Shown here: piece by piece, positions 12,272 through 24,400 of the stretch | Numbering within the stretch: position 1 is the stretch's first letter | How the letters are laid out: each line of letters opens with the position of its first letter | Assembly: GCA_019775845.1 (NCBI GenBank) | Contig: JADQAV010000064.1 | Coordinates: forward strand, 1-64,000 | Length of the DNA stretch: 64,000 nt | Source: Myrmaecium sp. VS I D KN 1 | Lineage: Eukaryota > Ascomycota > Dothideomycetes > Valsariales > Valsariaceae | Direction: 5' to 3' | The notes under the pieces: generated by a model | What the model was told of the DNA's origin: nothing | What the model saw: only the letters and a program-made list of their open reading frames with translations | Database searches by the model: none | Made by a program: the position numbers and the translations under genes

Positions 12272-13913
12272 GGTCAATCGTTGAGCAAGGAAGAGGCGAA
12301 GACAAAGCCGGAGCTCGGTGGTCGCAGCTGCGCTCCGTTCTGACGACCGAAGGAGGGTGTTGCGTGGATGGAAATAGATATAGAAGCAGTAGATTCCTCA
12401 AGCTCTGTCGCGGTAGGCGATGTATGTGGAACTGGCAACGGACAGGTCTAATAAAGAGAGAAGGGAAGTATTGGTGCGCGGGCAGACGTTGAGATTGCTT
12501 GAGACGCCGCCTTCACTTTCGCAACGGGAGACCATCGCGTACCATCGCGTATTTAGCTATGGAACGCTAAGACTAACCGGGGTATTCTTTACCTCAGCGA
12601 GCTTAAACGGCCACTCTCTATTAGTAAAATATTTCGCCACTTCTATATAAGAATAGTTTATCTTAGTTCTTAGTATTCTACTATATATTCTATATCAAGC
12701 CTGAAGATCCCTTTGATATATATAAATCAAAACTATAAGACGACATTAAAGAATAAAAAATTATATCCTAGACAAACTAAAACCCTAAACACCATCTCTA
12801 TACAGTTTTAAAGGTATCACTCCAGCCGCAGCCGCGCAACGCCCTTAGTAAGGCCTTGCACAGTTCACTAGGTAGTGCAGTCTACCCAGAAGCGTCGCAG
12901 GGCTTCCACCTAATGTTCTTGTCGACTGTTGAAAACAACTCTCTACCAGGAGCCAACGCGCGAGCCAACGATCCATTTCTCACAAGGGAACCTCAAGGCG
13001 CTGCGGCAGGTACTAAATACACACGTATACTTCCTATCGAACACCTACACAGCGCGAGCAGCGAGCAGCGAGCTGCGCGGGCAGGCAAGGTCCTGCGGCA
13101 CGCCCTACAACAACATACTGTACAGCTGCTGCGCCGTATCGGCGACAGGCATATTTATAGATATCATGTCTCAGTCAGTACTAAGACATGGAGTCCTCGT
13201 ATATCTATGCTATAACGTATACCAGCTTTGGTAAATAAGCCTACCGGTTTCCCGTTTCAACTGCTCACGAAAGCCTACCTTCCATTCTACGAGTAACATG
13301 GAAGATTAAAAAAAGAAGAAACCTCACACTCTTTCCATCAGGCTGAGGTTTGGGATCGAAGCGGAATTCTACTTGCTTGCTTGCTCACTTGCTTTCTAAC
13401 CGCGACAGTAAGCTAAGACTCTTCTTCTATCTCAGCAGAGGGATTGAGAGAATAAAAAAAAGAGTGTGGAAAGTACCGTCAAAGAGCAAAGATAAAAGAA
13501 AACTTGTCGGGCGAGTCATAAAACCAAGGCAGGAAGGGAAGACGAAAGAAAAGGATGATGCGCTGAACCATACCCTACCATAAGACCGATAAGAAAAAAA
13601 AACCCCCCATCGCAGCGTGCTGATACATATGCAAATTGAAAGGGGTAGAAAAAGGGGAAAAGAAAATCACCACATGCCAGCAAAAAGAAAGAAAAGAAAG
13701 AGAAGTGAAAAGTAAGCCCATTCATAACATATCGAAAAGAGAAGAAAAGACGGCGGCGTCGTGAGTATCAATTTCCATCATTCCATAGAAAGTGGCGGCG
13801 AGTCCCAAGTGTGAACCCCAGACAGGTATCCCAGAATAAATGCTGCATGATGTCGAAAAAGAAAAAGGAAAAAAAGCAACCGTGTAAGAACGTCACCCCT
13901 TCTCTCTGCTTCT
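12272..13913. other. Intergenic between POB3 and the kinase gene
   Basis: This stretch contains the POB3 upstream region, an AT-rich segment (12555-12815, listed separately), and a purine-rich plus strand from 13440 to 13880 near the kinase 3' end. Several short open frames at 12856-13234 look random. No gene is supported. Confidence 0.5.
12555..12815. repeat. AT-rich segment, possible decayed repeat
   Basis: The composition drops sharply to AT-rich sequence (TATATA, AATAAAAAATTATA) between GC-balanced flanks. It resembles the AT-rich island near 40-43 kb but keeps some CpA and TpG, so RIP is less certain. No terminal repeats or coding remnants could be recognised by eye. Confidence 0.3.
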
Positions 13914-16163
13914 TCAAGGGCCGGCAGCGGAGACCTCCTGTCTCAGGTTACTCGGCGCGTCTCCTCCTCTCTTATGACGTCGACCGAGGAGGGTGGCGTT
14001 ATCGAGGCTTAGTTCGAAAGCGCCCTTGTTCTTGACTTGGCGTCTGGCAGCAGCAGCTACGGCAGGAGAGTGTTGCCCATAACCCTTCTGTTCTTTAGGA
14101 GCATTGGTTGCACGCGCTTGTGCGGCAGCGCTGAGAGTGGTATTGCGCATCTTTTGTTCCATAGCAGAAACATCTGCATTGTGGGACTTGGGTAGTTTGG
14201 CAGGAAGGGTCTGCGCGTTCGGGTCGTACGGTGCGCTCTCGCCATCGTCGTCTTCCGCATATTCCTCCTCGTCCAGGGCGTTGAGACTGTTGAGCGGGTT
14301 GCCGCCCCGGTAGCCTTGTTTGAAGTTCTTGCGGCGCTTGCCCTCCTCCTCTTGGCGGTGGACAGCATAACTGACGTCGAAAACTTCGCGAAGGTTGACA
14401 GCGCCGGGAGAACGGAAGTCTTGTCGCTTGCCGCCGGGAGTGTCATCAAGATAAGGAAGTGGCGGAGGCAACGTCGGTACATCCCCCTGTTGCCTTTGAC
14501 GCGCGTTGAGCGGGGTAGCGAGAGGAGGAGCGTCTGCAGCTGCGGTGGTCTCCTCCTCGGACTCGCGAATCCAGGGGTGGTTGAGGAATTGCTTGATATC
14601 GTAACGCTTCTCAGGATCGACAGTGAGGAGATGGGAGACCAGATCCTGCGCCGATTTGGAGATGTCGTCCCACCAAGGCGAGAGGAAGGTGTACTGTCCG
14701 CGAGCGACCTTTTCCGTAAGAGTTTGTATGCTTTCGTCGTAGAATGGCGGGAAGCCGCACAGAAGCGTGTACAACACGCAGCCAAGAGCCCACATGTCAA
14801 CACTCTTGGAGTACCTCTCATCCTTGACGATTTCGGGCGCGGTGTATCCAACCGTGCCACATGGCGTCATAGTTTGACTGTCCCAGATAACCTTGGACAA
14901 ACCGAAATCGGCAATCTTGATCTGTCCAATGCCACCGGCACCGACTCCCTTGATGAACTCGCCTTCGTCAGCTTTGTCTTCCTCGTCGGGTCCTCTGGGC
15001 TTTGGGTTCTTGGTAGGGATGAACGGTGCTGGGTAAAACAGCAGGTTCTCCGGTTTAATGTCACTGGGTTGATGACGTCAGCGATGCGGTTCTGTGATTA
15101 CCCGAATGGGGATATGACATACCGATGCACAACACCGGCTTCTTCATGCAGGTATTCCAGTGCTTTCGCAACCTGGACGATGACATGTCGCGAGAGGTTT
15201 TCGCTGAAATATGTAAGGCGGACGATCTGATGGAAGAGCTCTCCTCCAGGGCAGAGCTCAAGTACTATGAAGTAGTAATGTCGAGACTCGGAAAAATCGA
15301 GCAGTTTCACAATGTTGGGGTGGTCGAGCTGACGCATGATCTGGACTTCTTTCAGAATGTTTGCGCGCTAGGAACAAATGTTAGCTTCGGCGTCCACACG
15401 TTGCAGGATCCAAGTAGCTCAAGAAGAGAAAGACTACTGAAGAGATGCGCACCTCTACCGTTTTCGGCGCCCTTTTTAGATCTGGATGAAGATGTTTGTC
15501 GACCTATTGCCGCCATCTTGTTGGCTATTGTATCTAGGAAAAGGAAATTTTGAAACGAAAGAGAGAATGCAGAGCAACACTTGGACGGAAAGCTTGGGCG
15601 ATAATCCCGATAATCACACTCACCTGACTCGAATTCATTTCGAATTTGCGGACGACCTTGATGGCGGCTTCTCCGTATTGACCGGTGTTGTCCCTCGCAC
15701 GGTAGACGTTGCTGAAGGCGCCATCGCCCATCTTCTCGAGCAACGTCCATCGTTCAAGGCCGGGATATTGGGGAAGCTTCCCCTTGTTCTCTCGCTCCTC
15801 GGCGATGATCTTCTCGATCACATGCTGGTCGACCTTGGCCTTCTCCTGCTCGCGTCGGTGGTGTTTGTCAGCCGCTCGGGCAGCAGCATCACCAGCTCGC
15901 GCGGCGACGTTGCGATTGTCGATGGCAGCAGCGGAGTAGTCACCTTCCGGAACGTTGGCCTGTAGCGGCTTGTGCTCCGCGACGTTCGGTTCACTCAAGG
16001 CATAGTGCTCTGGATGCGCTGGGGGGTTTGCTGCGCCGTGCTGGTTGTAGCGTTGTTGCTGAGCGTGAGCTGGGGAGACGTGCGTCGTTGCCTCGCCATG
16101 GCCGGCTACACGGGCTTGCTTGCCGTGGCGAAGGAAATTCTTGAAGTTCTGTATCGTGGACAT
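13914..16163 (-). CDS. srkA: Ser/Thr protein kinase, Srk1/RCK (CaMK/MAPKAP-like) family
   Basis: Four exons (16163-15624, 15503-15459, 15367-15123, 15063-13914) give 659 aa. The kinase domain spans about residues 137-480. It shows the glycine loop GDGAFSNVY near 146, the ATP-anchoring lysine in AAIKVV near 169, HRDIKPEN near 276, DFG near 329, and TAPE in the activation segment. The about 140-residue N-terminal extension is Ala/His/Gln-rich and begins MSTIQNFKNFLRHGKQAR, as I recall for mould Srk homologues. The C-terminal tail is long and basic. Family members are activated by the stress MAP kinase (Sty1/Hog1) and link osmotic or oxidative stress to cell-cycle delay. The 45-nt second exon is inferred from splice sites and frame only. 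It encodes 15 residues between kinase subdomains II and III, and it is the least certain part of the model. Confidence 0.88.
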
Positions 16164-19100
16164 CGTTCAGTGCTTGCTACCGCGGTGAAGAGAAGGGTGC
16201 GGAAGGAAGTAGACGAGAAGAAGTGGAGTGAGGAATGAGAAAAGTGGTTTGGATAGGGAGTGAATGAGTAGGAAAGATCAGGCAGGGAGAAAGGTGTGAA
16301 TGACGAATGGGAGATGCGGAACGATCAGTGGGATGACGGATACTCCAATGACAAAGCGGCGGGAAGGTTCAAGACTGGGACGAGTTTGGGGTAGGGCGGA
16401 GGTGGTGGTGATGCAAGGTCAGGGACCGATCGAAGGTAGAATGGTGAGGAACGTCGTCATCGATGCCTTAGCGAGGAGGCACCTATGACGCTGGGGGGGT
16501 TTGCCGGGCGGGCGCGGGCAGCAGCAACCGCCGGAATGGGAATGACGGGAGAATCACGGGTACGGAGGGACTGGGGAGCCATGCCATCTCTACGCACCTC
16601 GATAAACTCCGGCATCGCGTCTGGTCGGGTGTAGTTAGTGTAGGAAGCGTAGCGAGTCGTCTCGTCTCTTGTCTACGCCTCTCTTCTCATCCGTAGTCGC
16701 TTGCGATCAACCTCCACACCTGGGGTATCTTTTTCTTCTGCAGTAGAAGTAGCAGCGGCAGCACAGGAACGATCCTCTCGCCGGCTTCTTCAACGCTCGT
16801 CCTCAAGAGCGTGGCCCAGCCAGTCCCCAGCAGGGTCGCACAAGGATATGGCGGGAAACACGAGAGGGCGGGTGGGTTCTTCGATGACAGAATTGGTCGC
16901 AGGGATGCTTTCCGGGCTTGATGGGGGGACAGGCGATCGGGGGGAGAGAGGAATGGAAGGTTTGCGATGGAGAAACGCACAACGGCGGGCGGCGTCTGAA
17001 ACCGATCGCGGCGGGAAACGAGGCGATGAAACACACACACAACAACCGCAAGGGCAACTGTGAAGCGAAGCGACAGAAGTGCGGTGCGGAAAAAGGGGTG
17101 CGGTAAGTTATCGTGGAGAAAGAGAGGGAGTGGAAGGGAAACTGGAAGGTTTTTTCGCTCGCTGCGTCCGCCTGCCCGCCAGCCCACTTCACGCCCGCAG
17201 TCCGCCGCCCACAGCCCACTTTCTCACGCCCAGCCCGGTCCAACCCACGGTCCTCTCCCTCCTCCCCACCACCACCACCAACATGACCCGACTGCCGCAC
17301 AGTCCTCCGGCGGTCCTCTCCAGTCCTCCAGTCCTCCAGTCCTACGTCCGCCGTCACCACCGACCATTGGGCGCGGTCCGGGTCCCGGGGCGTGTTCTGG
17401 GTCGGGTCAGCGCGAGGTTCAAGCAAGCAAGCAGAGAGTGTGTGTGTGCATCATCGCCGCCGCCCTCGCATCCATCGCAGCCTCAGGGTCATCTGTCACT
17501 GCTCGCATCCGACGTGCGCCACCTGCCGCATCGCTCGGCCAAATGAGCGCCTCCCCGTTGGACGCCTGCTGCCGGCTTCTATATAAAAACACCTGTCGAA
17601 TGCAAGACCGCCTGACGCGGCTGTTCATTTGCTGATTACCTAGTATATTCGGTCGGGAGAGTAACAACAGGCAGGCATCATAGTTATTTCTTCAAGGGGC
17701 GCGAGCGACGTGGTCTCATCAGCGGGAGGAAAGAAAACAGGCCCCTCCTGCTGGGGGGGGAACCGACCGGGCCATGACGCAGTGGCTGAGCTCAGGTCGT
17801 CGTGCACGCGAACCCGAGCCCTGCCGCTCCCTGCCTGGTTCACGTTTTGTGTTGGTCAGGTCTGGTATTCCGCTCCATACCTACCTACCCAAACCTCATC
17901 CGCCATCTGTGATCCGTCCAACCGCGCATCTGCATACGGACGGCCGGGGGGAGGGGGGTGGGGGGACACCTTCAGGGTCTGCGCCTAGACATCATGGGCG
18001 ATGAGGTCACCCGCGATCGACGTCAACGCCCGCACGGTTTTAGATGCCGCCAAGCCTGTCTGCCCTTGGGCGCATCATATTGCGTCGCACAGTAATCTGA
18101 CGCCCCCAAGGGAATCCCGTCTCTGCAATTGCTTCATCTTGAAGGCCAGCTTGTTTCCGAGCAACGGCAGCTCTGATCCGTGCCGTGATCATTCATCATT
18201 CCCGTCATCTATCCAGTTGAGCTATAAGAAGTGTTGCTGTAATGCTCACCCCTATTGGCCAGGAGCTACATGCATAGGCACAGGGAAAGCCTGCTGAAAA
18301 AGATAACGTTATATCAAAATCCGGGCTGTTTCGCTGCCGACCCAGACAGGATACCCGGATTGCGCACGAGTTGGTGGCCGCGGCAGGACGGGTTCGCTGA
18401 TGTCATCCGGCCTTCGTTTTCAGGCTTTGTGCCCTGTTCCTGAATGACGGTTTCAGGGACAAACAGGACCTTTCGAGCCTTTCTTTCCTTCCCAGGGAAG
18501 TGAGCAACGTAAGGTGCTTACTTATTTCATCAATATAGGAGCGAAACGGCATCGTATGCATTGTCTACTGCATAGTACTCGCCTTCCAATACCATATCAA
18601 GAGGGAGCGACAACCTAATCGTAAAAGAGCTATGCAGGGGGGTTATTCTCCCAGCTGGTCCAGGTACTGTATCTTCCACTGCGAGATCAACTGGGTTGGA
18701 AATCTCGAAGATCAGTCAATCTATGATTAATTCCATTCAACCCGCGTCTTTCAGAAACGCACGGCGGGCGCATAGGGGATTATCAAGTTGTCGAGAGCAT
18801 ACATGGATGACGCGGGCCGGGGCAAAGGGTAAGATCCCCATGAAGAGGTTTCCTGCAAATTTGAAGGAGGCTTCACTGTTCATTCATACAGGCCAGTCTT
18901 GCTGGACTGATTCAAGGCTGCCTAAGGCCCTTACTTTTACTTCATGTCAGCTCAGAAGAAAGAAGAAAAGCGCAGTTGCACTGCAATTTGATCGTCGGGA
19001 TGCCGCGCGCTTACCCAAGTTCGAGAGCCCGGTAACCGAGCCGGTGGAGCGATCCACCCACGATCTCATCTCGGATGCCTTGCGGCCTTACATTTGTGTC

Positions 19101-19689
19101 CATCTCGCACCTCACACTGTTCGCATCCTGATACGGCACTAGCGACCTTTTTTTTTCCCTTCTGCCACACATGAAGGTCACGGTCTGGACCGCTGCCCAC
19201 GCGCACGCGTTTTAAGCTTACTTACCTCCGTTTTCTTCGCGACTTTTTTTTTCGTCCCTTACATATGGACTACGCTGTATGGAAGGACATGTCAGCGCCA
19301 CAAAAATGTCTCGTTCACTTGGCTTTCAGCTCAATTCCCCCCTTCCCCCTCCAACGTTACTGTAGACACCGAGCAGCAATGCTCTATCTAGTCAATCGTT
19401 GTCTTCCGCGCCAATAACCAACTCAGTTCAACCGTCATGCCCGCGAGCAATAGTCACTAATTAATCGGACCCAGCCCCCACGTGTTTTCCCTGGCGTCGA
19501 CTTCTCACCTACCACACACCGTGAATTCCACACGCGATCCGCAACCCGGGCTGCTCCCGAACCGGCCGTTGATGCCGACGAGGTTAACCTTGAGCTCCTC
19601 CTACTATCAGCTCCGTCATTCCTTCCCCGGATCCGCCATCCACCCGTTCTAGTCTCCAAGCTAAGGCACGTCCATAAGCCTCCAGCTCA
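16164..19689. other. 3.5 kb divergent spacer, no supported gene
   Basis: This spacer lies between the kinase start and the SET gene start. It contains CT/GA-rich tracts near 16680-17350 (likely kinase promoter and 5' leader) and G-runs near 17750 and 17945. Several open frames of 60-210 codons overlap on both strands near 16690-17640. They are GC-driven, lack conserved motifs, and contradict each other, so none is called. Confidence 0.5.
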
Positions 19690-20868
19690 ATGGATGAAGC
19701 ACCCTCCGTCATCTTGCCTGGGGTTCCCATATCGCCGTACTTCGCGGTGAAGCAGACGCCCCACGCCGGGCGTGCGGTCTTTGCCACGCAAGACATCCCC
19801 GCCGGCACTCTCATCCACACTGCCTCGGATCTCCGTCTCTCCGTGTTGCTCCGGGAGTACCGCCGCGAAGTGTGCGCCTACTGCTTCGCCTACGACCGCG
19901 GCGTGGAGTGGAAGCTTCGAGACCCCAGCACGTACAACTCCTTCTGCAGCCCGACCTGCCAGACCGCCTGGCTCGCCTCCCTCGGCCTGAGCGACAGCAC
20001 CGACAACGATTCGAACGCCTCCGCCGCATCTCCCCCAGCTGCTTCCACCCCGTGCTCCTCCATCCCCCCATCCCCCACCACCATCGCCTCCCCGGACAAG
20101 GAGCTCTCAGACCCCACGACCCTCTCCCTCGCCGCCTACGCCGCCATCGAGTCCCTCACCCGCAAACGCAGCAAAGAAGACATCGACCTCGTCGACGCCG
20201 ACGTGCCCCGGCCCAGCCCCGCCCAAATACAAACCGCCTGGTCCAGCGCCGGCGCGGCCGCCGACGCCATCCGTCGCGCGCGCGCCGGCAGCAGCACCGC
20301 CAAACCGCACCGCAAAGCCCTCGCCCGCGCCATCGCCGCTCCCATCGCCCCGGACACCCTGCTCTTCCTGACGCACGGGGTGCTGACGGCGCACTTCCGG
20401 CCGACGACGGGATTGCGTGAGGTGGAGACGCTGGCCGCGGACCCGACGCCCTACGCCTCCGCGGCCGAGCTGGCGGGCTCGGTGCGCAGCTACTTGCACC
20501 TGCTCGCGGTGCTGCCGACGCCGCTGCTGGAGGCGGTGACACCCGGGGTGCTGATCACCCTTGCGAACCGCGATAGTCATAATTCGTTTGGGATTCGCAG
20601 TTTGGGGGATGGGGGGAGTGAGTTTTTTGGCTATGGGGTCTGGCCCAGCGCGAGCTTTTTTAATCATAGTTGCGATCCGAATGTGATGAAGGAGCGACGC
20701 GGGCGGGAGTGGAGGTTTTGGGTGGAGCGCGATGTGAGGGCTGGAGAGCAGTTGTGTATCACGTATTTGAGTGGGGAGGAGCGGGCGTTGGGGACGGAGA
20801 GTCGGTTGGAAAGGTTGAGGAGGGGGTGGGGGTTTGAGTGTGGGTGTGAGAGGTGTGTGGGCGTTTGA
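19690..20868 (+). CDS. SET-domain protein (Set6/SMYD-like lysine methyltransferase)
   Basis: A single exon encodes 392 aa, starting at an ATG that gives MDEAPSVILPGV. The N-terminal SET part (about 12-55) includes the GRAVFATQDIPAGTLI block. A Cys-rich zinc-binding insertion follows (CAYC near 58, then FCSPTCQTAW near 78), like the MYND-type insert of Set6/SMYD proteins. The catalytic SET core is near 315-365, with NHSCDPN near 324 and GEQLCITYLS near 351. A post-SET cysteine cluster (CGCERC) sits at the very end. The Ala/Ser/Pro-rich middle (about 95-220) is low complexity. It probably methylates lysine on histone or non-histone targets, but the substrate cannot be told from sequence. The sense strand is strongly C-rich to about 20550, then abruptly G-rich. 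Confidence 0.85.
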   Translation: MDEAPSVILPGVPISPYFAVKQTPHAGRAVFATQDIPAGTLIHTASDLRLSVLLREYRREVCAYCFAYDRGVEWKLRDPSTYNSFCSPTCQTAWLASLGLSDSTDNDSNASAASPPAASTPCSSIPPSPTTIASPDKELSDPTTLSLAAYAAIESLTRKRSKEDIDLVDADVPRPSPAQIQTAWSSAGAAADAIRRARAGSSTAKPHRKALARAIAAPIAPDTLLFLTHGVLTAHFRPTTGLREVETLAADPTPYASAAELAGSVRSYLHLLAVLPTPLLEAVTPGVLITLANRDSHNSFGIRSLGDGGSEFFGYGVWPSASFFNHSCDPNVMKERRGREWRFWVERDVRAGEQLCITYLSGEERALGTESRLERLRRGWGFECGCERCVGV

Positions 20869-21477
20869 AGGGAGGGTGGGTTGGAGATGAGGTTGGCTTT
20901 TCGCGTGGAGGGTTGCCGACAATACGGAGCACTCGATGTTCTCCCCGCAAATCGAGAGGCTGGTGAGCGCGGAGGGGATGAGGGGTGTGGCTGGCGCTTC
21001 CACTTCCGGGCGTTCACGTGGCTTGTGCTCCTCTTCCCTAGTACAGTAGGTACTGTATCAAGGGCGCACAGTGTTGAACCGGTAAGCGGGAACCAGGAGA
21101 ACGAGGCTGAGCTGGTGGATGAGGTTAGGTGTTCGCCCTCATCAAGTGCACTGGGGATCTCTATCACGAGGTCACCCTAGGAAAAGGAAAATATATACGC
21201 GGCAGTCATCCGAAGAATATCATTTCTTGTGGCTTGTTATATAAATACAATTCTGATTTCTGGCTTCCGCTTCGAGGCCGTCGACCTCCGTTGAACCACA
21301 TTGAAACTGCCTCACTTGATTACTGCTCTTGTTTCCGCTCACCTTCATTATCTCTGTCAGTATTGTCAAGCAGGAGGAGGTCTAAGAAGGATATGACGAT
21401 CTCCGTCGCGATCCTGTTACAATCTCAATCCAATCGCCCAAAGGAAGCAAGAAAGAGAAAGACCACATCCGCATCCC
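20869..21477. other. Convergent 3' spacer
   Basis: This 609 bp region lies between the ends of the SET gene (+) and the repeat-rich secreted protein gene (-). No coding region or structured element was recognised. Confidence 0.5.
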
Positions 21478-24400
21478 CTATTCCCACCCACTCTCCCCAA
21501 CCATAAGCTCCAAACCCTCCCCATCCCCCTCCGCCGTCTCCTCCTCCTCCTTCCTCGTCACCGTATAATTCCCCCCCGCCTGCTCTTCCTCCGGACTGAC
21601 CATGGTCAAACACACCGGCACGGCTGGGCCACCCCCACAACTGCCCTGATCATCCAGCACCAAAATCGGGAAGTCGGCGGCGCAGGTGGTGGTGGTATCG
21701 CTGCGGTTGCCCGCCCCGCCGTCCTCGCCCTGCTCGTCGGACTGCAGGTCCACGGTGAAGTTGCGCGGGCAGGAGGCGGGGAGGGTCGCATTGGCGACCC
21801 CGTCGATGCCTTGGTCGGCCCACCACTCGAGCGTGACGTTGCGGGGGCAGGAGGATGCGCCGCCGTGACGTGGGCCGTTGGCGCCTTGGTCCCAAGTGGC
21901 GGAGGGGAGGTGCAGGGTGATGTTGACGGGGCAAGTGGCGGTGCCGTTGGTTTGGGGCAGGCCTTCGCGGCCTTGGTCGTCCCACCAGTTTAAGGTGCTG
22001 TTGAGGGGGCAGGAACCGTTGGTGCTGCTGCTGTTGCTGAGCAGGGTGTTGTCGTCGCCTTGGTCGAGCATGGTGGTGAGATCGAGCGTGAAGTTGAGGG
22101 GACAGCTGGACAGAGTGTGGTTGTCGGGCTTCCCGTCTTGGCCTTGGTCGAGGGAGTCGGTGTACATGTCTGTCATGTTGGCGGGACAGGCGGGCGCGGT
22201 GCTGTTGTCCGGTATCCCGTTTAGGCCTTGGTCGGTGAGCGGATCGACGGTGTACTTCAGTGGACATGTGGCGTTGGATCGGATCGTCGTGAAATTGTTC
22301 GTGCCTTGATCGTCATCCACGGTAATGACCCCGGTGGCCGCACAGGATGGGCTGTCGGCGAGGAATTTGTCCTCGCCTTGGGTTTCCTCCGGATCGAGAA
22401 CGGTCATCGTACATGCGGCTGGTCCGACCGACGTCGTTGTCGCCGTGTCGCTCGCCCCACATTGCTCCCATGTTCGCGCGCTCGTGGTATAGCAGGTTCC
22501 GGATTTGCTGTTGGAGTACGTGCACGAGACGAAGAAGCTGGTGGCCGTCATTGTTTTGCAGGGTTTGATCGTGCTGAACAATGTTGGCTGGGCATCGCAG
22601 GAAGTGAAGACGTGGGTGCTTGTGGCGTAACAGGATGTCGAGTTGCTTGCCTTCTCGGTGCAGGTGATGTAGCTGTTGGTCGCTGTCATCGTTTTGCAGG
22701 GCTGGATCGTTGTGACCACCGTCGGCCGAGCCTGGCATGCGGTGATGACTTCCGTCTCCGTGGCGTAACAGCTTGTCTTCTTTTCGTTGAGTTGCGTGCA
22801 AGTGACCCGGCGATGCGTCACAGTCCGTTCAGAGCAGGAACTGGTCGTTGACTCGCTTTTGCTTTCCGTAGACGTGGCCGATTTGGTTGGCTTAGACACT
22901 GTTTTGGAGTGCTTCTTCTTGTCATCATCATTATCGGGATCATCATCTGGTGAGCCTTCTTCCTCAAAGCCTGTCCACGGAGCCTTGTCTTGGGAAGGGA
23001 ATTCCGGAGGTTCAACACTGGGGGGTGGAGGCAGCGGAGGCAATGGAACCGGCGGCCCTGTACCCGTGAGAGACCGCGACCGACCTGAGGACGGTGGACA
23101 CATCTTGATGTTGAGTAGTGGAACCGTAAAGCAGTTAGGCTTGGGAAGATGCAGCGGGAACGGTGGGAAATGTGCAACAGTGACGTTCCAGTCATTGTTC
23201 TCGTCATCATCGTGCTTATTCTTGTCCTTGTCCTGAGCCTTTTTCTTGATATTCTCGGCTTCGAGGTCCTTGTCTTCGAGAATGCAAAATCGGTGCTTGC
23301 CTTTCGCATGGGGATCGCACTGGTCGTCATCCGGACAGCCGCACGGGATCGCGGGGAAATGTCGTTTGACTAGCTTTTGACCTTGATGCGTGTCGTTGAC
23401 GGGAAATTCCACATTCACCCAGAACGGCTCAGTCTGCTCAACCACGATGGTCTCATACTTGGAGATACTCGTGTCTTTGACGGGTGTTTCTGTTGCCGGT
23501 GCAGTGGTAAAATCGCAGTCGGTAAAGAACATGTTAGGAAGAGGCGTGCTCAGCGACGCCGCTTGGTTGCGGACTGAAAACACACAGTCCCCGTCGACAG
23601 AGGTCAGTACATCTAATTGAAGACTGGAGGCCCATGGAGGAAGAAAAAACGTGGTGGGCTGAGACATTGTAGGTGCACCAGGAGATGTGATAATCCCAGC
23701 TGTGGTTGGAATTGGAGTCGAAACCGTTAAAATAGGCTGTGGGGAGGCTTTCGAGCTCGAAATTGTGCCTGTGATCTGCGAAACCAAGGTTGCGCTCTCG
23801 CTCTTGCTGCGGGTAGCAGTCGCTCCGGGAGTCAACATTGATGCTATCAGACTGTCTGCAGCTGTCGACGAGGAAGTTGTATTAAGACTGCTCGTGTCAC
23901 TGGAACTCAGATGTCCCCGAGACAGGTGGTCGTCTGACGAGGTTCCATTGCTAGCTCCCGGTTGCAGACTCTGAGAAGCGAACGCTCCGCTTGAACTTGA
24001 AGAGACCTGCACGTTCGCAACTGTTGTCCTCAAGCCCATGCTGCTATTGAGCAGATTAGGGAAGGTAACAGGTGTAGAAACACTAGAAGTCTGGTTGAAA
24101 AACGTCGCTGTACTTGCACTCTCAATGCTAGTGGTAGGACTGAAGCCTAAGGTCTCATCGACTGAGTTCAATACTGGGCTGCTCAGGATGGATACATTCG
24201 CTAGCGGAGTTGGTCCCACAGATGTATTGAATCCAAGTGTGGAGCTAAACAGACCAGTAGCGATACCGTCCAACGAGGTTAACTCCAAGTGCGATGCTGA
24301 AAGAACCGCAGATGAATTCATTGTGGACATGGGCTTAGATTGCAAGAGCGATGCTGGTACAGCCGTAGATGTGTTCATTGTGAACATTGTCTCAGATGGT

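Noticed and set aside
12856-13234. Two overlapping plus-strand frames near the AT-rich segment
   Set aside because: Each is about 100-120 codons, in different frames, without hydrophobic or domain pattern. They probably belong to noncoding sequence beside a decayed repeat.
14316-15230. A 304-codon plus-strand frame opposite the kinase gene
   Set aside because: It is the antisense shadow of the kinase exons and spans two of their introns. No protein-like motif is present.
16701-17635. Several overlapping frames of 60-210 codons on both strands
   Set aside because: They contradict each other, follow GC content, and lie in the likely promoter and leader of the kinase gene.
20107-21003. A 298-codon minus-strand frame overlapping the SET gene
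   Set aside because: It mirrors the GC-rich SET coding strand and turns into His/Pro/Gln low complexity; no start context or motif supports it.
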